From Hemicentrotus pulcherrimus (taxonomy: Eukaryota > Echinodermata > Echinoidea > Camarodonta > Strongylocentrotidae), in assembly GCA_003118195.1 (NCBI GenBank), contig BEXV01000749.1, forward strand, positions 139,905-154,428: 14,524 nt of DNA, written 5' to 3'. The notes below the pieces were generated by a model. That model had not been told where the DNA came from and ran no database searches. It worked only from the letters and a program-made list of their open reading frames with translations. The translations under genes and the position numbers were made by a program. Below, in pieces: positions 1 through 10,200 of this stretch; within the stretch, counting starts at the first letter, position 1; every line of letters starts with the position of its first letter.

Positions 1-54
1 GTTACAATTGGGCTATTTCCCTCGGCATGCCTCGGGAAATAGCACAATTTTAAC
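1..54. repeat. 54-bp imperfect palindrome, cut by the window edge
   Basis: Bases 1-21 and 34-54 are inverted copies matching at 19 of 21 positions (inner arms GCTATTTCCC and GGGAAATAGC are exact). The 12-nt centre contains the palindrome GGCATGCC. It is probably the end hairpin of a repeat that continues to the left, and could form a strong stem in either strand. Confidence 0.7.
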
Positions 55-465
55 CTTCCCTTGAGCGTATAAAAACAACTATTTCTCTCAAAGCAGTCAT
101 TAATACTATACTACTATGCTGGTGACAATGCATGATTACCCCTTATTCCTAAAATAATGTTAAATGATGTATCATAAATTCCAAGTACTAGTCATGTACC
201 GAGAGGGAAAATCATTGTGAGCACCATACAACAAAGCAGTAGGAAGGGGCATCCATAATACTGTAGCATGAAAGAAATAACACCTTCCTACTGGGCACAG
301 GACAACATGCTACATACTTCAAGTTTTCATATTCAGGTAATACAATGCTTTCACCTCAACATGTATGCTACTGTCAAATGTTCAAATGAAGTTAAACAGA
401 ACTTTGTACAGTCTTCAGTCAAGTATATATGTTGGACAATGAGAGGAGCAGAAGATAAGCCATAC
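1..465. other. partial ADGRV1 intron after the last visible exon
   Basis: AT-rich, no further Calx-beta exon on the minus strand and no convincing gene on the plus strand. A near-palindrome sits at its far end (1-54). The next exon should begin in phase 1 left of the window. Confidence 0.6.
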
Positions 466-686
466 CGTTTGTACTTGTCAGCGTAAGCAAGAAGAGCTCG
501 TTGAACTCTGGGATACCGTCGGTCAAGGTCCGAAGGGTGATAATCCCTTGATTCTGACCAGATGCAAACTCAACGTAACCTCTGACCTCTTCAAAGTCTT
601 CATCGTCAGAGAGAGGTGTCGAGGTGTTGGATGTGATGACCCAGTTGACCTGAACTATTCCAAAGCTACCACGCTCTCTCACAACT
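466..686 (-). CDS. ADGRV1: ADGRV1 exon: middle of Calx-beta 10 (last exon in window)
   Basis: Codes the last base of codon 1115 to residue 1188 plus one base (221 nt, phase 2 in, phase 1 out). Acceptor TTCACTCCACAG. It contains VRERGSFGIVQVNW, DEDFEEVRGYVEF and the loop LTDGIPEFNELF. The 3' edge is placed at AACG|GTATGG because it gives the phase-1 ending after TNG expected at such junctions. An alternative GTACAA a few bases upstream is less likely. The following exon is outside the window. Confidence 0.85.
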
Positions 687-1215
687 CTGTGGAGTGAACA
701 AAGTTAATATCCATCAAACCTCTGAAACGCCATTATCTAACTTGTATTTCACACGAGAAGGATAACAATACATTTTATGAGGTAGATTGATAATGTGGAA
801 ATCCAAAATTTGCTATAGGTTAATTTGTCAAAGAGAGAGGGTTAGAAGAGTGCATTGATTTTAGCTTAGATGATAGGTATACACAAGGATTAGGTAAATG
901 TTTGGGCAGAGTTAGGAATTCAATCTGTAAAACTGACCACAGATAAATTGCCATTTTGGTGTCAGTTATATAATCTCTGAAAACCTTATTATGCAAGGTC
1001 AAGAGAACAACAAAGACAAACATTTAGAGACTCTTCCTTTTAATGACCCGAAGGCTTGTCCATGATTATTTGACTTGATTTTACTAGATAACACAAGTTA
1101 AGTTTGCTAGTTTCTCTCTATTCAAGGCATGCATGCACAAGGAAGGTTCATCTATTAGACCTGTCCTTTTGTATGCGCAATTACCCCCCCCCCCCTTTTC
1201 TTCTTCTTCTTCTTC

Positions 1216-1267
<52 letters not shown>

Positions 1268-4200
1268 ATATTACTTACACAAAGTTCAGGACTGACTCCT
1301 CATTAGTTACAACATCTTCAACTGGTTCTAGGAAACTGAACACACCTCCTGGATCATCATTAGCTTCTATAGTTACAGTTGCTATGCCCGAACCAAACAC
1401 TACAATATCACCTGTAATGGATACAAAGATAGGATAGACTTAATGTTGATAATTTTTATGTAGGTCTGTGTTGCATATTTTTATGATATATTAATACATC
1501 TATAATGTATGAACGTTGTACATTTAGGTCAATGAATGAAAACAAATTGGTGAGCATGTAACATGTCTATCATAGAACCACTCCCCCTTCTCAACCAACC
1601 TCTTCACATTATGCAAGTAACCTTTCAGTATTTTCACAACATAATTACTAGATTCTATTTGAAACAAGGCACATTTTACTTGAAATGTCAACAAATCAAA
1701 AACAGTCAATTCTATGACTACATCAACAATGCAAGTAACATGCTTCCAATCGTGTATTATTAATGAGAGTAGTGTATGTATTCTATAAACAAATGAAAGA
1801 AATACAAAGAGACAACCGATCTCAAATTTCTCGACATTTTCACACCCTAAAACAAATAGTTCTAACCAATGGGGTTGAACAGCTGGACCATGAATGTTTC
1901 AGAATCTTCAGGCTCCGTATCATCCAAGACAAGAAGATAAATAGAGGCCGTCATGACTCCAACAGGGAAGCTCAGTTGACCGCTTGTCTCTGCAAAGTCA
2001 CCTCTGGTTGATAGGGCTGTGCCTGGAAGGGTTCGGAAGTCTACAGTGGCTGCAGAGTCTCCAGTGCTGTTGCGCCGGACAGTCAGATTCACGGAACCAG
2101 GCTCATTCACAGTAACATTTACAGGGTCTGGAGAGGAAAATCATCTTCGTTTAAAAGTATTCTTACTGATTGTATCATTACAACAAATTTGTCAAAGGTA
2201 TAACATAAAAATATGTCAAATTTTCAATTGACAGACTTAATCATAATTAAAAGCAAACCTTGGCAAAGTCAATTCCAATAAATAAAAGGCAGGCACTATG
2301 ATAAAAAATTACATGAAGAAATAACATTTGAATGAAAGATATTTTTGAGGACCCATTGCACTGATATAAAAAATTGAAACATTGTACAAATCCAAGAAGG
2401 CCGCGAAAGTGAAGGAAATTGTACTTGATAATCTCAGACTTATGCAAAGCTATGAATAAAACATGAAATACAAATTATTTTCTCATCCAACAATTTCTGG
2501 CATTTTCTAAAGTAACACAAAGTTTCTATGCATAACTTCTACCAAATTTAAAAGATTACAACTCACCTTCAAAGAACACAGCATCATCATTCTTATTGAT
2601 GTTAAGAGTAGCTGTAGCGGGTGCTCCAAGACGGCTACCTCCAGTTGGGTTAGACACAGTGATAGTAAAACTTTCTGATCCTTCAGGAATCTAGGAAGAA
2701 ACAAAATGTGTCAATGATTAATAAAAGAAGGAATCATAGAGTCTATAAATATCAAGTTGAAACATGCAGGTAATTTGACAATTCAAATTTCAAAGTGCAT
2801 GATCAACTGCGAAACTGTGTGTCTGTGCTACTCATTTGCCTATGCTGTTATTAATTTATCTATTAAGCAAAATAAACAGCAATTTAAATACATTCATGAA
2901 TTCTGCTTAATCCAGTCTTGATACATATTCCTGATATTTAACCATAATTTCCAAGATGAAAATAAAACCATAATTTTTGACCTTCTAAAAACAAAATCCA
3001 TGTAAACTTCCAGATTATATACCTGGTCATTGCGAGCTGTGACAGAAATGAACTTGAGGCTCTCTCCATTTCCAAATGTGACAACACCTTGAGTAGGAAT
3101 AAGATCAAAGAATGATCCTGCAGGTTGTACATTCCAAGATACAGAAGCCTCTCCGAAGGTACCTCTCGACCTCATCACCGCAAACTCAGCCGTCTGGTTG
3201 CTACTGCTAGTGCTCTCATCAATGTAGATCACGGCTGGGTCGTCTTGGAATTCAATAACGCCATACGGGTCATCGTTGCCGAGGACAGTGATCTCTATCG
3301 TGGTACGGTTACCAAGTTTGCTTGCAGGCGTGCCGTATGGGGAGAGAGTCAGGTCAAATGTTTCATCTAATTCAGGGATGTCATCAGCAACTGCTGCAAG
3401 AGTGATAGTGTAGGTATGGACACCAGGTGGAAACTCTGCCAAGCCCTGGGCACCAAAGAACTCTGCACTTCCACCCCCCTCAATGGAGAAGACGACACTC
3501 CTCTGGACTAAGCTTCCACCGGTACGTTCCATCTGGATCTGGATGACATTGCCTCCTTCTGTGATAGTGTATGGTCCAGCCGTGGAAGAGGAGAACTCAA
3601 AGCTGCCACCAGGGTTGTCGTTTTCAAGGATGGTGACAGTGGCGACAGTGTCTCCGGAGCGAAGAAGCTGATTATCAGGAAAGACTTGATAAAGTTCCAC
3701 TCCAAACATCTCATCTGTTTCCGCAAGTTCATCAGGTAAGATTTCAACAGTGAGGACCTGCATAGATTCACCTAGATGTTGAAAAATGAAATGAATGATA
3801 AAATCAAAAAAGAATTACAAAATACATTTTATAAACACCTTTACATGCTAAAACTTAAAGTTTTGATATGATAGTTAATTCCCAATAAGATAAGATTCAA
3901 GAAAATGTGGAGTGATCACCACTACATTACTACAAGTGAGGTTTACTTCTTGTAGAAAAGGTAATTCTAATGAAACTGGTTACAATGAACCTGCATTACT
4001 TGACTATAAAGACCTCTTGACTTCTTGTTTCCCTTGAGTGGTCTTTCTATACAGTACAGTTGACAATAGAATTATTCATACCCATTGTAAATTTGATGTG
4101 TTATGATGTGGTATTTTGTAACTCAAGAATGGACTGGTTAAGTTGGGGCCTTTGATGAATACCAATCAATGTATGCCACATTCTCAAGAATGGACTGGTT

Positions 4201-7200
4201 AAATTAGGGCCTTTGTTGAATACCAATCAATGTATGCCACATTCTCAAGAATGGACTGGTTAAATTAGGGCCTTTGTTGAATACCAATCAATGTATGCCA
4301 CATTCTCAAGAATGGACTGGTTAAATTAGGGCCTTTGTTGAATACCAATCAATGTATGCCACATTCTCAAGAATGGACTGGTTAAGTTGGGGCCTTTGTT
4401 GAATACCAATCAATGTATGCCACATTCTCAAGAATGGACTGGTTAAGTTGGGGCCTTTGTTGAATACCAATCAATGTATGCCACATTCTCAAGAATGGAC
4501 TGGTTAAGTTGGGGCCTTTGTTGAATACCAATCAATGTATGCCACATTCTCAAGAATGGACTGGTTAAGTTGGGGCCTTTGTTGAATACCAATCAATGTA
4601 TGCCACATTCTCAAGAATGGACTGGTTAAGTTGGGGCCTTTGTTGAATACCAATCAATGTATGCCACATTCTCAAGAATGGACTGGTTAAGTTGGGGCCT
4701 TTGTTGAATACCAATCAATGTATGCCACATTCTCAAGAATGGACTGGTTAAGTTGGGGCCTTTGTTGAATACCAATCAATGTATGCCACATTCTCAAGAA
4801 TGGACTGGTTAAGTTGGGGCCTTTGTTGAATACCAATCAATGTATGCCACATTCTCAAGAATGGACTGGTTAAGTTGGGGCCTTTGTTGAATACCAATCA
4901 ATGTATGCCACATTCTCAAGAATGGACTGGTTAAGTTGGGGCCTTTGTTGAATACCAATCAATGTATGCCACATTCTCAAGAATGGACTGGTTAAGTTGG
5001 GGCCTTTGTTGAATACCAATCAATGTATGCCACATTCTCAAGAATGGACTGGTTAAGTTGGGGCCTTTGTTGAATACCAATCAATGTATGCCACATTCTC
5101 AAGAATGGACTGGTTAAGTTGGGGCCTTTGTTGAATACCAATCAATGTATGCCACATTCTCAAGAATGGACTGGTTAAGTTGGGGCCTTTGTTGAATACC
5201 AATCAATGTATGCCACATTCTCAAGAATGGACTGGTTAAGTTGGGGCCTTTGTTGAATACCAATCAATGTATGCCACATTCTCAAGAATGGACTGGTTAA
5301 GTTGGGGCCTTTGTTGAATACCAATCAATGTATGCCACATTCTCAAGAATGGACTGGTTAAGTTGGGGTCTTTGTTGAATACCAATCAATGTATACCACA
5401 TTCTCAAGAATGGACTGGTTAAGTTGGGGTCTTTGTTGAATACCAATCAATGTATGCCACATTCTAAAGAAACATAACTTGAGACAAATAAATTTCACTC
5501 ACTCGAAAAATTTCAGGAATTGGTAATGGTGCAAATAATTTAGTTTTTTTTTTTAACTGTACAGGTTTTACTGTAACAGCTTAGAATTGAGAGTATCTAC
5601 TATTCATCATCAGCAATCACAGAACTCTGACAATGTTTCTGGGGAATACCAAACAAACAAGCGAAACAAATTTCACTTTGAAGTCACAATTATAAACAAA
5701 ATAATTTTAATTTATGCATCTTCTCACCTGGAGCAAAGGTGACAGAGCCATTAGGAAAGCCATAGTCATCCTGAGAGGCAATGTTCCCTGAACCTGATGG
5801 AGCAATAATCCTCCAAAGCACAATGGCTTCTCCTGATGTACCTTCTCGGGTCAGGTTCAGTGACAGCTGAATGTACAAGAAGAAGAAAGTACATCCAATA
5901 CAACAATAAATATGAAATGATGCAAAATTATTTGCAAGTGTCTAAAGCAAATAAAATGAACAAGATTATTAAGAAGAAGTGGAAGACTTCAATAACATTT
6001 CAAACAAAGTTTAGATCATACTTTTCTGTATTATTAACTCTGTTTCAAATGTTTATTCACCCAAACATGTTAAATTTTAGTTGAACAAACAAGACAAGAC
6101 TATTGCTTGGACAGTACATTTTTTTAAACACTTTTGAAAACTGAAATAGATTTACCCTCATAACCAAACCATATGTGTAGTGTTTCAAACTTGGATTATA
6201 GTGCCTGTACCATCAAGGAAATAGGACTTGTTTTTAATTATTTGGTCTCTAAAAGAAGGCGTATTCAGTATATTCATCTTTAAGTACACACATGAGGGCA
6301 GAAATAATATAATAATTTCTGAATATAATTATATATGATAATGCCTGTAAATGAATATGAGCTTGTGCCCTTCTTGCTCAGAACAGACTATTTCTTTTCT
6401 AAAGCTCAAGATTTACAAAGGATTCCAAATAAGACTCACTTCATTTGGATTTGGGCCCATTGGTTCCTGAACATCCACAGCCAGGCCCAACATATTAAAG
6501 CCAATTTCTCCATTAGCAATCGCTGTCGTTATTGGCAGAGATACTGTGACCTTTGACCCAATGCGTGGGCTGGTGGGCGGGAGGATCGGAGTTGGACTGA
6601 GCAGGGATACATCCACCAGGGTGATGATAAACTGTGCACCAAGACTGAGGAAAGCATTGGCCCGAACAGGAACCTCAAAACGATGGACAGAGGTGCCATC
6701 TAGGAATACTGTTGTACTGCTGCCAACAGATTCTAAGACATCTAAGTGAGGAGAATTAGTTTATAAAAACAAGACAAAGCATTTGTTTTTGTTTTCTTAG
6801 TAATTAGAAATTCATTTCAATATCCAAAAGTTCACTCTAAAACCATTACAAAATATATATTGATGTGTAAATCTCACATTAACTAGATGGAACTTCGACT
6901 GCGCGCAGTCGAAAATGATGCCTCCGCCAAAGAGCAATTTTACGAACCAAAACAGAAACAATTTTTAAAATTCAAGTTTGATTGTAATCCATCTTTGGGT
7001 TTTAATGATAATGCATGCACAAGCTATTTATAGGCATACATAATGAGCCACATGACCTTTGACCAGATGACCCGTAAATCTAATCAGTTCATTGGCTGTG
7101 TAAGATACATACATGACCTAAGTTTGGCAGGAATCCATCAATCGGTTCTTGAGATAACGCGATCACGAGCCATTTTTGCAAACATATTGAGCCTGTGACC

Positions 7201-10200
7201 TTTGACCTTGGATCTAGTGACCCCAAAATCTAATCAGTTCATTGGCTCTGCAAGATACATACATGACCTGATTTTGGCAGGAATCCATCAATCCGTTCTT
7301 GAGATAATGCGATCACAAGCTATTTTTGGATATATAATGAGCCCTATGACCTTTGACCTTCGACCTCATGACCCCAAAATATAATCAGCTCATGGGCTGT
7401 GTAAGATACATACATGACCTTAGTTTGGCAGGAATCCATCAACCGGTTCTTGAGAACGCGATCACGAGCCATTTTTGCATACATAATGAGCCCTGTGACC
7501 TTTGACCTTGGATCTCGTGACCTCAAAATCTAATCAGTTCATCGGCTCTGTGAGATACATACAGGACACAAGTTTGGCGGGAATCCATCAATCGGTTCTT
7601 GAGATAACGCGATCACAAGAACGGGACGTACGGACGTACGGACGGACGGACAGACGGACAACCCGAAAACATAATGCCTCCGGCTACTTTGTAGCGGAGG
7701 CATAAAAAGCCCCTTATATATACATGTATGTATATATAAACCATTAGACTTATAAATAAACATCATCAAAAATCGAATTTGTAACTTTGCTACAACAATT
7801 TAGTATACAAATGACACATGATGTATCTTGATCTGTTAATGACCAATCATTAATATTGTTCTTTTGAAATATCAGTAAAATTGTTTCCTGTGTAAGATGT
7901 ATCAATGGAAAATGAATGAAATGATTTATACACTTACTTTCTGTTTCATCCACAGATCCATCCACCAAGACATAAGATGCATTGAAGGTGACTAGCAGAT
8001 CTCCAACTCTGCCTCCACTCCTGGTCATGAGGAGCTGTAATCTCCTAGGCTGAGGGCTGACCAAGATGGACTGGTCACTATCCGAAGAGAACTGTAGGAC
8101 TCCATAGACATCATCACTGTCACGAATCACCAATGTCCCCTCAATGACACCGTCCACCCTGACGCCTCCTGTAGCAGTCTCAGGCAAGAGCTGGATGATG
8201 TATACCTCCGCTTCTTCGGGGATGCTGTCCTGGGAGATCGGGATAGTGAGCTCCTGGGATCGCTGTCCATCCTGGAAGCGGACGATGCAAGAAGACTCTG
8301 GGGTCTGTGAGGTGTTGAGCAGCACGTGGTACCCAACCGTCACCTCTCCAAATGCTCCTCCTGTCCTCACAACCACAAAGTCTCTCACGATACGTGTTGT
8401 TTCCTCATCAACCACTATGTACAGAGATCCTGAGGAGTTGAAGGAGAGAACTCCGTTGTGATCATCGTTTGCAAGGATTCTTGCGATAGTACTTGATGGA
8501 GCTGCGATAACTGCATTATCAGATGGGTTGATCAGGGTAATAACAATGTCCTCACTGAGTTCTGGGATGCTGTCCGGTAAAATCCCAATATTGATGGGCA
8601 TCTTGGTTTCTCCCGAAGAAAAGGTGATGCTGCCATTTGTTGCCACATAGTCTAGACCAAATTCAGCACCACTCGGTGTGAGGTAATAATTCACGGTGAC
8701 AGACCCCTCCACAGTGCCAAGACTGGTCTCACCATCCGCAGCTAACCCTCTCAAGACCTCCACAAAGACATTCCCCGCATCCTCATCAAAGATGTAGAGG
8801 GGTTGGGCAAAGCGCAAGGGACTATCGTTCTCCTGGATGATCAGTTGCATAGATGAGGCCGAAGTATTCAGCCGTGCACCACCAGTTACACTAGTCAGTT
8901 CGATATTGAAAACCTCTTCATTCTCTGGTACCTGTGCCGAATAAAACAGACATAGGAATAAATCAAACTGTCATAGTCTTTCCACACAGTGCTAACTCAT
9001 TCCTAAATGAAATATGATATTACTGACATCAGAGGGTCTGAAAGATACTATGTCCCTTTTGCAGCCAACCTCAAATTCTGTAGAACTTTGCAGGAATTAT
9101 GAATATGTCATGTATGTCCTATCTGTGAAATTTAAACGTTAGCAGAATCCTAATATTCAAATTATGCAAGGAAACCTGTTTACTTGCTAGACTTTACTGT
9201 CAAACACTATTATCAGTATTGAGTGACTGACTGGCTTTTTCTTCTTCTTTGGTAATAACATACATAAAATTACCTGTAAAGAATTTGTCTACATCAATTA
9301 CCCACTTCTTGTAACGGCCAAAATTAAACTGATTGAATATTTGTGCAGCATAAAACGTACGACCATGCGGTACAATGGTCTGAAAATCAAGACTATTACT
9401 TATTGGCTCTATAGCTCCTAAGTCAATTAGACAACTAATAGTCATTATATTCCCATTTAAAGACATTTTCAAGCCCCATTTTTTTAAGGGGAGTTCTAAA
9501 TTAGTATTATCTTTCAAATGCCATTGGAATTTAACCTTTTCATTTTTTGGGCCTGCAAAAGGGACATAGTACCTTTAAGGGGCACAGATGATTCATCAAC
9601 AAAAATAGCTAAATAATTATACCTGAATTGCTGCTATATCACTACGATTCATTTCCTTAAAATAAGAATTTTCAGCTTTAATTCCAAATTTTAGCAAGAA
9701 AAATTCATGCAATAATTTCAACCACATTTTCTCTTAGTATTAAAATGGTTATAATTTTAGAATGGCAATATCTTTACAATGTTGTTTACCTGATCTGCTA
9801 GTACTGATACAATGAATGATGCTGATGAATCCCCTTCTTGGAATGTAACAGATGATGCAACAGGTGAAAGGTCATTACTTGCTGCATTGGGGCCACCTGA
9901 TATCTGCAATTAGGATGTACATGTATATGACACTGATAAAGAACTGTAAGCAACATTGCTTCTTCATCAAATTTACCTAAGTAAACAGGAACGAAATCAT
10001 GACTGTTAATACAAAGAGCCAACGTTATACAGTATGACTACGGTATAGCTTTGTACCATTTCCTGATTGCTGCACAGAAAGAAGTATCAAGACTATCCAG
10101 AGCACATGCAGGTTACAAAATAAAATCTTTAAAACTAAGTTTGTACCCCAAAATCAAAAATGTCTTTGTACAGTATTTCAAGGTTCTAGTATAATTGTTC

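Larger units (their letters stand above)
6888..7706. mobile_element. non-autonomous repeat with inverted ends, palindrome and internal ~148-bp tandem units
   Basis: The left end has a perfect 20-bp palindrome (6894-6913) followed by ATGCCTCCGCCAAAG (6918-6932). The right end is a hairpin (7674-7703) whose reverse complement reads ATGCCTCCGCTACAAAG, so the termini are inverted copies. Between them lie four tandem units (starts near 7040, 7184, 7335 and 7484) and a GGAC-rich tail (about 7621-7660). There is no long ORF, so it must be mobilised in trans, if mobile at all. Exact ends and target duplication are not resolved. It resembles abundant repeats of marine invertebrate genomes. Confidence 0.65.
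6742..7937 (-). other. ADGRV1 intron (1196 nt) hosting a DR1-bearing repeat
   Basis: The repeat at 6888-7706 fills most of it. The remainder (7707-7937) begins with a TA/TG-rich near-palindrome around TATACATGTATGTATA and is otherwise AT-rich. Confidence 0.8.
8932..9789 (-). other. ADGRV1 intron (858 nt) hosting an inverted-repeat element
   Basis: The element at 9041-9576 fills the middle; the rest is AT-rich with nothing recognised. Confidence 0.8.

Noticed and set aside
268..486. 72-codon plus-strand frame
   Set aside because: Overlaps the antisense of the last exon, no splice or homology support, AT-rich composition.
1104..1295. 63-codon plus-strand frame with Leu/Ser repeat
   Set aside because: Produced by the CT repeat; low complexity, antisense to an ADGRV1 exon edge.
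3125..3671. plus-strand frames of 62-81 codons
   Set aside because: Antisense shadows of the 749-nt ADGRV1 exon.
4122..5463. CRISPR-like array
   Set aside because: Units are contiguous 61-bp repeats with no unique spacers, in an animal intron; it is a minisatellite.
4122..5463. heat-shock element reading of TTCTCAAGAA
   Set aside because: Heat-shock elements need TTC and GAA two bases apart; here the gap is four.
7202..7705. several 60-76-codon frames in the DR1-bearing repeat
   Set aside because: They recur because the tandem units recur; no conserved protein features.
8144..8461. 105-codon plus-strand frame
   Set aside because: Antisense shadow of the large ADGRV1 exon; no protein-like features of its own.
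9200..9574. the element's open frame as an in-frame cassette exon of ADGRV1
   Set aside because: The flanking exons are phase 0; splicing at the TTTTGCAG acceptor in phase 0 meets a stop within 13 codons, so it could not extend the receptor.
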